A stretch of 52,799 nt of DNA from DASSUC01 sp035649895 (GTDB lineage Bacteria; Actinomycetota; Actinomycetes; Mycobacteriales; Micromonosporaceae): positions 1-52,799 of the forward strand of contig DASRIS010000109.1 in the NCBI GenBank assembly GCA_035649895.1. Reading direction: 5' to 3'. Below the pieces are notes generated by a model. The model saw nothing but the letters and a program-made list of their open reading frames with translations. It was not told the DNA's origin and ran no database searches. Of the stretch, positions 8,077-15,640 are shown in pieces. Numbering within the stretch: the stretch's first letter is position 1; each line of letters opens with the position of its first letter. The translations under genes were made by a program, and so were the position numbers.

Positions 8077-9575
8077 GCCGTGACCTGGAGCTGGCGCTGC
8101 TGCTCGGCTCGGCTGTGCTGCTCGTCGCGGTCGGCGCGGTGCGCCTGTCCACCCGGCTCGGGGTGCCCAGCCTCCTGGTCTACCTGACCCTTGGGGTGGC
8201 GATCGGCGAGGCGGGGCTCGGCATCGAGTTCGAGAACGCGAGCCTGACCCGCACCCTCGGCCTGGCCGCGCTCGTACTGATCATCGCCGAGGGTGGGCTC
8301 ACCGGCCGCTGGCACACGCTGCGACCGGTGCTGCCGGTCTCCATCGCCCTGTCCACTGTGGGCGTCGCGGTCAGCGTGGCTGCGGTGGGAGCGGTGGTCC
8401 ACTACACCTTTGACTTTGACTGGCAGCTCGCCCTGCTCTTCGGGGCGGTGCTGTCCTCCACCGACGCCGCCGCGGTCTTCTCCACGCTGCGCCGGCTGCG
8501 CCTGCGCCGGCGGCTGGTCGCCACGCTGGAGGCCGAGTCCGGCATCAACGACGCTCCAGCGGTGCTGCTGGTCCTGCTGCTGACAACCGCCGACCTGGGC
8601 GCCCACCCGTGGTGGTACGAGCTGCTGCTGGTCGGCTACGAGCTGGTGGCCGGTGCGCTGGTCGGCGGGGTGGTGGGGTGGCTGGGCAGCGTCGGCCTGC
8701 GCCGGGCGGCGCTGCCGGCCGCCGGTCTCTACCCGCTGGCGGCCGTCGGGCTCACGGTCCTCGCCTACGCCGCGGGCAGCGTCGCGCACGCCTCCGGCTT
8801 CCTCGCCGTGTACGTGGCTGGCGTCGTACTCGGAAACGCCCGGCTGCCGCACCGGACCGCGATCCTCGGCTTCGCTGACGGGCTGGCCTGGATGGCGCAG
8901 ATCGGCCTGTTCGTGCTGCTCGGGCTGCTCGCCTCACCGGGCCGGCTGGGCTCGGCCCTGCTGCCGGCGATCGTCGTCGGGCTGGCGCTGATCTTTCTGG
9001 CCCGGCCGTTGTCGGTGCTCATCAGCGCGGTGCCGTTCCGCGTGCCATGGCGTGAGCAGGTTTTTCTCTCCTGGGCCGGGTTGCGTGGGGCGGTGCCGAT
9101 CGTGCTCGCGACGATCCCGCTGTCGGTCGACCCGGTGGGCTACGCCCCGCTGTTCGACGCAGTGTTCGTGCTGGTTGTGGTGTTCACCCTGGTCCAGGCC
9201 GGGACCCTGCCGTGGCTGGCGGCACGGCTGCGGGTGACCGCACCCGGCGAGGCGGCCGAGCTGTACGTGGAGACCGCCCCCCTGGAACGCATGCGCGCGG
9301 ACCTGTTGCAGCTCGACGTGCCACCCGGGTCGCGGCTGTCCGGTGTGTACCTCGATGAGCTGCGGCTGCCGGTCGGCGCCGTGGTGACGCTCGTCCTGCG
9401 CAACGGGTCCGGGTTCGTGCCCACCCTGGACACCCGGCTGCGCACCGGGGACAGCCTGCTGATCGTGGCGACGGTCGATGCCCGGCAGGCTGCCGAGCGG
9501 CGGCTGCGGGCGGTCAGCCGGCGGGGCCGGCTGGCGCGGTGGTTCGCCGAGGAGGGCACCGACCGGCCGTCCTGA
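8073..9575 (+). CDS. CPA1-family cation/proton antiporter (NhaP2/CvrA-like)
   Basis: 500-residue membrane antiporter. About twelve hydrophobic segments cover residues 1-385, with the family motifs SSTDAAAVFS (about 128-137) and ESGINDAPAVLL, whose Asn-Asp pair forms the ion-binding site of CPA1 exchangers. Residues about 390-480 form a cytoplasmic TrkA-C (RCK_C) domain (LPVGAVVTLVLRNGSGFVPT...LLIVATVDARQA), typical of the potassium/proton NhaP2 (CvrA) subgroup. Cation preference, K+ or Na+, cannot be read from the sequence. The start overlaps the DUF167 stop. Confidence 0.9.
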   Translation: MSRDLELALLLGSAVLLVAVGAVRLSTRLGVPSLLVYLTLGVAIGEAGLGIEFENASLTRTLGLAALVLIIAEGGLTGRWHTLRPVLPVSIALSTVGVAVSVAAVGAVVHYTFDFDWQLALLFGAVLSSTDAAAVFSTLRRLRLRRRLVATLEAESGINDAPAVLLVLLLTTADLGAHPWWYELLLVGYELVAGALVGGVVGWLGSVGLRRAALPAAGLYPLAAVGLTVLAYAAGSVAHASGFLAVYVAGVVLGNARLPHRTAILGFADGLAWMAQIGLFVLLGLLASPGRLGSALLPAIVVGLALIFLARPLSVLISAVPFRVPWREQVFLSWAGLRGAVPIVLATIPLSVDPVGYAPLFDAVFVLVVVFTLVQAGTLPWLAARLRVTAPGEAAELYVETAPLERMRADLLQLDVPPGSRLSGVYLDELRLPVGAVVTLVLRNGSGFVPTLDTRLRTGDSLLIVATVDARQAAERRLRAVSRRGRLARWFAEEGTDRPS

Positions 9576-9619
9576 GCACGAGGACGGCCGACCGCGCCGG
9601 TGCGCCGCAGCGCGCTGGG

Positions 9620-9698
9620 CTGCCGTGGCAGGGCGGGGCTGCCGTGGCAAGGCTGGGGTCGCCGTGGCAGGGCTAGGGCTGCCGTGGCAGGGCCGGGG
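9620..9698 (+). repeat. Four ~20-bp tandem units with TGCC/GGCA symmetry
   Basis: Imperfect units at 9620-9638, 9639-9658, 9659-9678 and 9679-9698, each containing GCCGTGGCA; three of four have TGCCGTGGCA, a 4-bp inverted repeat around GT. They occupy the first part of the 376-base gap between the antiporter and the DksA-like gene. The rest of the gap holds a promoter candidate and no gene. Confidence 0.85.
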
Positions 9699-9863
9699 CT
9701 GCAGCGGCCGGCCGCAGTCGCCGCGGCGGAGCGGGTCGCGGCCCGGAAGCTGCCGGCCCGGCCGAGGTCAGGGAGCAGATGGCCGTGGCGGGCAAAAGGC
9801 ATTGGTCGATGCGGGCCGCCATGGGACTTTCACCGTTTTATGGGTGGAATACGTGTGGCATGT

Positions 9864-9892
9864 TTGTCGGACGCGCGTACGTTCCGTATCCT
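9864..9892 (+). promoter_or_regulatory. Promoter candidate for the DksA/TraR-like gene
   Basis: TTGTCG at 9864-9869, a 17-base spacer and TATCCT at 9887-9892, about 60 bases before ATG 9952. Spacing and hexamers fit a housekeeping sigma promoter. An overlapping GGAAT at about 9846 could be an ECF-type -35, which I consider weaker. Confidence 0.5.
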
Positions 9893-9951
9893 TGCCAACC
9901 TCCGGAGTGCGCGGCGCCGCGCCGCGCGCCCGTTTGCATGTGGGGGACGCC

Positions 9952-11061
9952 ATGGCCGAGCGGGCGAAAGTCGCACGGAAGGCGACGACGAAGGCCAGCG
10001 CGGCCGGCGCGGGCCAGGCGGATCCGGCGGCGCCGCCGGTCGCGAAGAAGTCCGGTCGCGCGGTTAGCTCGGCCGAGGCCGAGGGTACGAAGGCCGCTCC
10101 GGAACAGAGCGCCGCGGCGGCTGGTCCGGCCCGGACCACTCCGGCCGCCCGGGCGGCCGCCGCGAAGAAGGCCACCGTGACGGACCCCGTGACCAAGAAG
10201 CCGGCCGCGTCGAAGACCGCACCTGCTACGCCGGCGGCGACCGCGAAGCCGGCGGCGACCGCGAAGCAGACGGCGACCGCGAAGCAGACGGCGACCAAGG
10301 CGAGCACGCCGGCCAGGACGGCGCCGGCGAAGCGGGCTCCGGCCAAGACAAAGACGGCCCGGACAGCTCCGGCGAAGACGGCGCCCGCAAAGGCATCGGG
10401 TTCAGCAAGGACATCGGACAAGACGGACGCCGAGGCGACCCAGGGCACGGCTGCGGGACCGGCCCCGGGCGGGGCAACCCCAGCCACTCCCGTTGAAAGC
10501 GCCACCGCGGCCGGCAACGGCGCCAAGGGTCGCACGGCCCGGTCTGGCGGGTCCGCCCGCCGGGTGGCCGCGGAGCACACCGTTCAGCCGCACGCAACCG
10601 CCGCCAACCGCGCGGCCGAGGGAGCGACAATGGCCAAGTCAGCCGAGACCAAGACCGCTGCGAGCCGGACCGCCACCAAGGCGGCGACCAAGTCCACCCG
10701 TACCGCGGCGGAGACGGAGAAGATCCGCGCCGCGCTGGCTGGCCGACGAGAAGAGCTGCGCAGCGAGTACGACCAGACGCTCGCCGAGATTGCCGAGCTC
10801 CAGCGCGACCGGCTGACCGACTCGGCAGGCGACGACCAGGCCGACACTGGGACGAAGACGTTCGAGCGGGAGCAGGAGATCTCTCTCGCCAACAACATCC
10901 TGGAGCGGATCAACCAGGTCGAGAGGGCGCTGGAGCGGCTGGACGACGGCAGCTACGGCTGGTGCGAGCGGTGTGGCAACCAGATCCCGGTGGAGCGGCT
11001 GGCCGCGTTCCCGTCGGCGACCCTGTGCGTGGCGTGCAAGCAGCTGGAGGAGCGTCGCTGA
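9952..11061 (+). CDS. DksA/TraR zinc-finger protein with Lys/Ala-rich tail
   Basis: 369 residues from ATG 9952 (GGGGGA upstream). Residues 1 to about 250 are low-complexity Ala/Lys/Thr/Pro (KTAPATPAATAKPAATAKQ, APAKTKTARTAPAKTAPAK), like a histone H1 or HupS tail. Residues about 255-369 form a DksA/TraR protein: coiled coil (EKIRAALAGRREELRSEYDQTLAEI and on) and a zinc finger with C338, C341, C359 and C362. DksA proteins bind the RNA-polymerase secondary channel and modulate transcription; the basic tail suggests DNA or RNA binding. A second in-frame ATG at 10630 with GAGGGAG upstream would give a 143-residue protein of standard DksA size. Confidence 0.88.
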   Translation: MAERAKVARKATTKASAAGAGQADPAAPPVAKKSGRAVSSAEAEGTKAAPEQSAAAAGPARTTPAARAAAAKKATVTDPVTKKPAASKTAPATPAATAKPAATAKQTATAKQTATKASTPARTAPAKRAPAKTKTARTAPAKTAPAKASGSARTSDKTDAEATQGTAAGPAPGGATPATPVESATAAGNGAKGRTARSGGSARRVAAEHTVQPHATAANRAAEGATMAKSAETKTAASRTATKAATKSTRTAAETEKIRAALAGRREELRSEYDQTLAEIAELQRDRLTDSAGDDQADTGTKTFEREQEISLANNILERINQVERALERLDDGSYGWCERCGNQIPVERLAAFPSATLCVACKQLEERR

Positions 11062-11084
11062 CGGGCGGCGGATGGAGGACTGAG

Positions 11085-12044
11085 CTGAACGACAGCGGCA
11101 CGGCCGAGCGCCCCGATGGGCAGCCGGCCGCGACGGAACCGGCGGCGGAGCAGGTCGACCACGAACAGACCGCACCACGACCGGCGGCGATGCGTACCCC
11201 GGATCCCGGTGACCCGGACCCTGATGATCTGCCTGCCCAGAGCGGCATGGAGCGGGTCGAGACCGGGTCGGCCGGGATCGGGCCGGCTGAGATCGGGCCG
11301 GTCGGGACCGGGCCGGTCGGGCCGTCGTACCGGCAGCGGGCCGTGCTGGTCCTCGCAGTGGCCGCGCTGGCCGTCCTCGTCCTGGACCTGGTCACCAAGC
11401 AGCTGGCGGTGACACAGCTGACCGACCGCGGACCGGTACGCCTCTTCGGCGGCGGCCTCTACCTCGTGCTGACCCGCAACAGCGGCGCCGCCTTCAGCCT
11501 CGCCCGTGACTACACGTTCGTGTTTCCGGTGGTCACCCTCGTGGTGGTCGGCTGGATCGCGTGGGTGTCGCGGCGCCTGCGGTCGGTGCCATGGGGAGCC
11601 GCGCTGGGGCTGGTGCTCGGCGGTGCCGGCGGCAACCTGGTGGACCGGATCTTCCGCGCACCGGGTCCGTTCGTGGGGCACGTGGTGGACTTCCTCAGCC
11701 TGCTCGACGAGCACGGCCAGTTCTTTCCGGTGTTCAACGTCGCGGACATGGCACTGGTCAGCGGCGTGGTTCTGGCGATCCTGCTGGAGCTGACCGGCCG
11801 GCGCCGGGACGGTACCCGGCACGCGGACAACGAAGACCCGGACAACGAAGACCCGGACAACGCGGGCCCGGACAACGCGGGCCCGGACGACGCGGGCCCG
11901 GACGACGCGGACCTGGCTGGCGCGGACCCGGCCGGCATGGACAGGACGGGGACGGAACGGACCGACATGGAACGGACCGACACGGCACTCGACCGGGTTG
12001 ACGCGCGACCCGGGGCTGGCGCGCCTGGCCGTGACCATGCCTGA
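11085..12044 (+). CDS. lspA: Lipoprotein signal peptidase (signal peptidase II)
   Basis: LspA cleaves prolipoprotein signal peptides after lipidation. Four transmembrane segments lie between about residues 85 and 240, with the conserved blocks LDLVTKQLA, LTRNSGAAFS, GGAGGNLVDRIFR and VDFLSLLD...FPVFNVADMAL; the Asp of NLVDR and of FNVAD are the catalytic pair. The start is uncertain: the best ribosome site (GGAGG at about 11075) leads to CTG 11085, while the first in-frame ATGs (11190, 11247) have poor sites. The protein has a long charged N-terminus and a repeat-built tail (DNEDP/DNAGP units), both outside the catalytic core. Its end overlaps the next gene by 8 bases. Confidence 0.92.
   Translation: MNDSGTAERPDGQPAATEPAAEQVDHEQTAPRPAAMRTPDPGDPDPDDLPAQSGMERVETGSAGIGPAEIGPVGTGPVGPSYRQRAVLVLAVAALAVLVLDLVTKQLAVTQLTDRGPVRLFGGGLYLVLTRNSGAAFSLARDYTFVFPVVTLVVVGWIAWVSRRLRSVPWGAALGLVLGGAGGNLVDRIFRAPGPFVGHVVDFLSLLDEHGQFFPVFNVADMALVSGVVLAILLELTGRRRDGTRHADNEDPDNEDPDNAGPDNAGPDDAGPDDADLAGADPAGMDRTGTERTDMERTDTALDRVDARPGAGAPGRDHA
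11826..11915 (+). repeat. 15-bp tandem repeats in the lspA tail
   Basis: Six units of 15 bp: two of GACAACGAAGACCCG, two of GACAACGCGGGCCCG, one with GACGAC, and one diverged. They encode the pentapeptide series DNEDP, DNAGP, DDAGP at the C-terminus of signal peptidase II. In-frame unit length means copy-number changes do not break the gene. Confidence 0.92.
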
Positions 12045-12975
12045 CCGCCGCGAGCTGCGGTCCCTGCCCGTGCCGGAGGGGCTCGACGGGACCAGGCTCG
12101 ACGTGGCCATCTCCCGCCTGTTCGGGCTCTCCCGCACCGCAGCGGCCGACCTGGTGGCGGCCGGCGACGTACGGGTGGACGGCGCGCCTGCGGCCAAGTC
12201 GGAGAAGGTGGCCTCGGGTGCCTGGCTCGACGTGACCCTGCCCGGCCCGCCCGTGCCGCCCGGCGTCGAGCCGCAGCGGGTGGCCGGGCTGCGAGTGGTG
12301 CACAGCGACGACGACATCGTCGTCGTGGACAAGCCAGTCGGCGTGGCCGCGCACCCCAGCCCGGGCTGGACCGGCCCGACCGCACTGGCCGGGCTTGCCG
12401 CCCTCGGGCATACGGTCGCGACCAGCGGGGCGGCCGAGCGGCAGGGCATCGTGCACCGGCTCGACGTAGGCACCACGGGCCTGATGGTGGTGGCCAAGAG
12501 CGAGTACGCGTACCGGGTGCTGAAACGGGCGTTCCGGGAGCGCGAGGTGGACAAGCGCTACCACGCCTTGGTGCAGGGCCATCTCGACCCGCTGCGCGGC
12601 ACGGTGGACGCGCCGATCGACCGGCACCCGACCCACGACTACCGGTGGGCGGTGATGTCCGGCGGTAAGCCGAGCATCACGCACTATGACACGATCGAGG
12701 CATTCGCCGCCGCCAGCCTGGTCGACGTACGCCTGGAGACCGGCCGTACGCACCAGATCCGGGTCCACTTCGCAGCGCTGCGCCACCCGTGCGTGGGTGA
12801 CCTGACGTACGGCGCCGACCCCACGCTCGCCGCCCGGCTGGGGCTGGAGCGCCAGTGGCTGCACGCCCGGGAGCTGGGTTTCGAGCACCCGGCGACGGGA
12901 GCGCAGGTGCGGTTCGTCAGCGACTACCCGCAGGATCTGGCTGCGGTGCTGCGGATACTGCGCGACGGGCAGTAG
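12037..12975 (+). CDS. RluA/RluD-family pseudouridine synthase
   Basis: 312 residues from ATG 12037; a TTG at 11998 in frame lacks a ribosome site. An N-terminal S4 RNA-binding domain (RLDVAISRLFGLSRTAAADL, about 18-75) precedes the RluA catalytic domain with HRLDVGTTGLMVV (catalytic Asp about 143), the DKPVGVAAHPSPG loop and RLETGRTHQIRVH. RluD-type enzymes modify uridines in helix 69 of 23S rRNA; the exact site cannot be assigned. The gene overlaps the lspA end by 8 bases, the common lspA-rluD pairing. Confidence 0.92.
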   Translation: MPDRRELRSLPVPEGLDGTRLDVAISRLFGLSRTAAADLVAAGDVRVDGAPAAKSEKVASGAWLDVTLPGPPVPPGVEPQRVAGLRVVHSDDDIVVVDKPVGVAAHPSPGWTGPTALAGLAALGHTVATSGAAERQGIVHRLDVGTTGLMVVAKSEYAYRVLKRAFREREVDKRYHALVQGHLDPLRGTVDAPIDRHPTHDYRWAVMSGGKPSITHYDTIEAFAAASLVDVRLETGRTHQIRVHFAALRHPCVGDLTYGADPTLAARLGLERQWLHARELGFEHPATGAQVRFVSDYPQDLAAVLRILRDGQ

Positions 12976-12979
12976 GGCG

Positions 12980-13807
12980 GTGCCGGGCAGGAGGGCGGAT
13001 CCGCGGACGGCGGGCGCGGCTCGGACGGGTCACGGAGGGCCGCTACGCCGCCTCGACCGTTGGCTGCTGCCACCGCTCGCCGCCGCGCTGCGCCGGCTGG
13101 GCCGCGGCGCCACGCGCGTACGCACCCTGCCCGCCTTGCCGCTTGCCACGGTGGTCGCGGTGGCCGCTGTGCTGCTCAGCGCGGTCTTGTTGAGCGGTCA
13201 GCGGCCCGCCGGCGACCCGACGGTCGGCGACGTGGTGCGGGTGGGGGTGTCCCAGGGCCAGTCGATTCCGGCCTATCTTCAGGACAGCCGGGCCGAGCTG
13301 GCCGCATTGGCCGCGTCGCCAACGGCCGGCCAGGCGGAGACCTACGCCCTGGTGACGCTGCGTGCCTACCTCGCGCCACAGCGGCTCGCCGCGGTGCTGG
13401 CTGGGGTATCTGTGTCGCATGTCTACGCCCGCGTGCCGCTGCCGCGTACGCAGACCGAGATCGTGCGTATCCCGGCCGTCCAGGTCCCCGACGACGTGCA
13501 GGCGCTCGCCTACCGGGAGCGCTGCTCGTGCGTGTACGCCGGAGTGGTCCGGGCCACGCCGGCCGTGCTGCGCGATGTCGCCGCCCGGCCCGGGGTGCGG
13601 GTGGTTGACCCGGCACCGGAGGTGCGCCGGGTGGACCGGGCGGTCTTCCTGCCGCCGCTACCCGAGCAGGCCGACACCGCCCGGCCGCCGCCGGACGGCG
13701 GCCCGCCGGCAGCCACCCGCCCGGCGGTTCGGCGTCGCCACGGCCGCCGGATGGCGACGGTTGTCCGTCACCGTCCGATGCACCCTGGTGACCAGGGGGT
13801 ACGGTAA
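12980..13807 (+). CDS. Single-pass membrane protein, unknown function
   Basis: 275 residues from GTG 12980, four bases after the pseudouridine synthase stop. A basic N-terminus of about 48 residues, one hydrophobic segment (about 50-70, LPLATVVAVAAVLLSAVLLS), then an exported domain (about 75-225) with VGVSQGQSIPAYLQDSRAEL and an ERCSCVYAGVVRATP segment containing two cysteines spaced CSC. The C-terminus is Pro/Arg-rich. It looks like a signal-anchored extracytoplasmic protein. I do not recognise a family with a known role. Confidence 0.7.
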   Translation: MPGRRADPRTAGAARTGHGGPLRRLDRWLLPPLAAALRRLGRGATRVRTLPALPLATVVAVAAVLLSAVLLSGQRPAGDPTVGDVVRVGVSQGQSIPAYLQDSRAELAALAASPTAGQAETYALVTLRAYLAPQRLAAVLAGVSVSHVYARVPLPRTQTEIVRIPAVQVPDDVQALAYRERCSCVYAGVVRATPAVLRDVAARPGVRVVDPAPEVRRVDRAVFLPPLPEQADTARPPPDGGPPAATRPAVRRRHGRRMATVVRHRPMHPGDQGVR

Positions 13808-13940
13808 CAGCCGAGCTGCTCCTGGCGGTGGCCCAGGTGGTCATCGCATCGAGCTTCGTGACCGAGGCTGGTGCCGGCGTGGCCGCCATAGGGTAGAGCT
13901 CCGTAGCCTGGTCAGGCAGACGGTGCACGGGGAGGCGAGC

Positions 13941-14957
13941 GTGGAGCGGACCGAGGCCGGCTGGGAGCCGGTCGCCGAGCCGGCCCACCGGTGGCGCGCA
14001 CTGCTTGACCGGGCGCTGCTGGGGCACAGCGGCGAGCAGCCGACCGTGGGCCGCGCGTCGGTCCCCGGCACCCGGGCCTCGCCCCAGTTCGACGGTGGCC
14101 TGACGCGCTACCCGGGCACGATCGAGTGGCGGCAGGCGCACCCCAACGGGGCGGCCGACCCGTCCGCCAGCGTGCTGCGACGCGACCTGGGCCCCGCACG
14201 CGTCCTCGCGTTCGCCAACCCCAAGGGCGGGGTCCACAAGACCACCGCGACCGTGCTCGCCGCGGCGACCGTCGGCAGCGTCCGGGGTAGGGGCGTCATC
14301 GCCTGGGACGACAACGAGCTGCGCGGCACCCTGGGCCTGCGCGCCGGCAGCGCCCGGCACGCGCGCACCATCCGGCACCTGGTGGCTGACCTGCTGAAGG
14401 TGGAGTCGACGCCAGAGCACGAGCTGCGCGACATGCTCGACAACTACCTGCGGCACGCGTCCGACGGGTCGTACGACGTGCTGGCCGGGGAGGAGAGCCC
14501 GCGCTTCGCCCAGCGCCTCGACGGGCACACCGTGCGCCGCCTGCTGGAGCTGCTCCGCCGTACGCACGACGTGATCTGTGTGGACACCGGCAACAACGTG
14601 GAGAGCCCGAACTGGCAGGCCGTGCTGAACATGGCCGACCAGCTCGTGATCACGACCGTGCCCCGGGAGGACGCGGCGTTCGCCGCCGACTGGATGCTCG
14701 ACCTGCTCGTGGACATGGGCATGGAGCGGCTGGTCGGCAACGCCCTGACGCTGGTGTCGTGCGCCACCCCTAACCCGCCGCCGCTGCTGGACGACCTGTC
14801 CAGGCACTTCGCCACCCGTACCCGGGCGGTCGCCGTGGTGCCGTACGACGCGGTGCTGGAGAGCGGCTCCTCGATCGACTACCAGGCGCTGGGCCCGGCC
14901 ACCAAGCGGGCCTGGATGCAGGCTGCCGCGGCGATGCTGGAGCCGTTCGCCCGTTGA
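13941..14957 (+). CDS. ParA/MinD-like ATPase
   Basis: 338 residues from GTG 13941, preceded by GGGGAGG. The deviant Walker A is NPKGGVHKTTATV (about 93-105): the usual KGGVGKTT has His in place of Gly. Downstream are IAWDDNELRGTLGLR, the Walker B-like DVICVDTGNNVES and LVITTVPREDAAFAADWMLD. A 90-residue N-terminal extension is probably disordered. Such stand-alone actinomycete ParA-like proteins have no ParB partner beside them and roles are mostly unknown; candidates include protein positioning or type VII/conjugation-linked functions. Whether the His substitution still permits ATP hydrolysis is unclear. The open frame extends upstream to 13362 but overlaps the previous gene, so I use 13941. 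Confidence 0.82.
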   Translation: MERTEAGWEPVAEPAHRWRALLDRALLGHSGEQPTVGRASVPGTRASPQFDGGLTRYPGTIEWRQAHPNGAADPSASVLRRDLGPARVLAFANPKGGVHKTTATVLAAATVGSVRGRGVIAWDDNELRGTLGLRAGSARHARTIRHLVADLLKVESTPEHELRDMLDNYLRHASDGSYDVLAGEESPRFAQRLDGHTVRRLLELLRRTHDVICVDTGNNVESPNWQAVLNMADQLVITTVPREDAAFAADWMLDLLVDMGMERLVGNALTLVSCATPNPPPLLDDLSRHFATRTRAVAVVPYDAVLESGSSIDYQALGPATKRAWMQAAAAMLEPFAR

Positions 14958-15121
14958 CCCGGCCGCTGGCCGTGTCGCCCCAGCCCGCACGCCGGACCGG
15001 CGCGCCAGCCGTCCGGAGCGCCTGCACGGTCACGACACACCACCTCACGTTAGTGGTCTAGATCTTGACTGGCTGGGATCATGTCGGTTGTTGGTTGGGA
15101 GCTTCGACGGGCAGGGGGCCG

Positions 15122-15640
15122 ATGGCACCGGACGACCGTAAGGCGGTAGATGACCGTAAGGCGGCGGAAGGCGCCCGTCACGCGCTGGTGGGTGCGGCCG
15201 ACGCGATGCGCTCCGCCGAACGCGACCTCAAGGCCGCCATGCTGGCCGCGGACGCCGCCCAGGTCGGCCGCAACGAGATCGCCCGGGTGGTGGCCGGGAT
15301 CTACTCACGGCAGACGGTGCTGGACATGCTGGCCGCCGCGGAGACGGCCGGCGCGGCCCGCGCTGCGGCCACCCGGGCAGGCCTGGCCGCCAACGTCGAT
15401 GTGCGGATCAGGGTCGGCACCGCGGGCCGGGCGCTGGCCTCGGTGGGCTGCCCACAACGCGACCGGCGTGACATCGCCGCCGAGCTGCTTGACGTCCTGC
15501 ACGGCGCTGGGCTGCGGCTCATGCCGTTCCAGCCGCGAGAGCTGGCCAACGGACAGACCCTGGTGGACGTGCTGGCCGACGTCGACGGCGTCGCCGAGAT
15601 CCGCCGCACAGGAGACGACCAGGAGAGGACGACGCAGTGA
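15122..15640 (+). CDS. Unknown protein coupled to dnaE
   Basis: 172 residues from ATG 15122 (GGGGG upstream). The N-terminus repeats DDRKA (a 15-base direct repeat), followed by an Ala-rich helical region (about 20-70), RNEIARVVAGIYSRQTVLDML and a second half with NVDVRIRVGTAGRALASVGCPQRDRRDIAAELLDVLHGAGLRLMP. The pattern of Ala-rich helix plus a conserved C-terminal half suggests a small cytoplasmic, perhaps DNA-associated, protein, but I recognise no family. Its stop overlaps the dnaE GTG (GTGA), so the two genes are translationally coupled. The gap before it (14958-15121) holds no gene. Confidence 0.75.
   Translation: MAPDDRKAVDDRKAAEGARHALVGAADAMRSAERDLKAAMLAADAAQVGRNEIARVVAGIYSRQTVLDMLAAAETAGAARAAATRAGLAANVDVRIRVGTAGRALASVGCPQRDRRDIAAELLDVLHGAGLRLMPFQPRELANGQTLVDVLADVDGVAEIRRTGDDQERTTQ

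Noticed and set aside
13362..13940. Upstream extension of the ParA-like gene
   Set aside because: It overlaps the preceding membrane gene in another frame, with Arg/Ser-rich sequence. GTG 13941 has a good ribosome site and gives a coherent protein.
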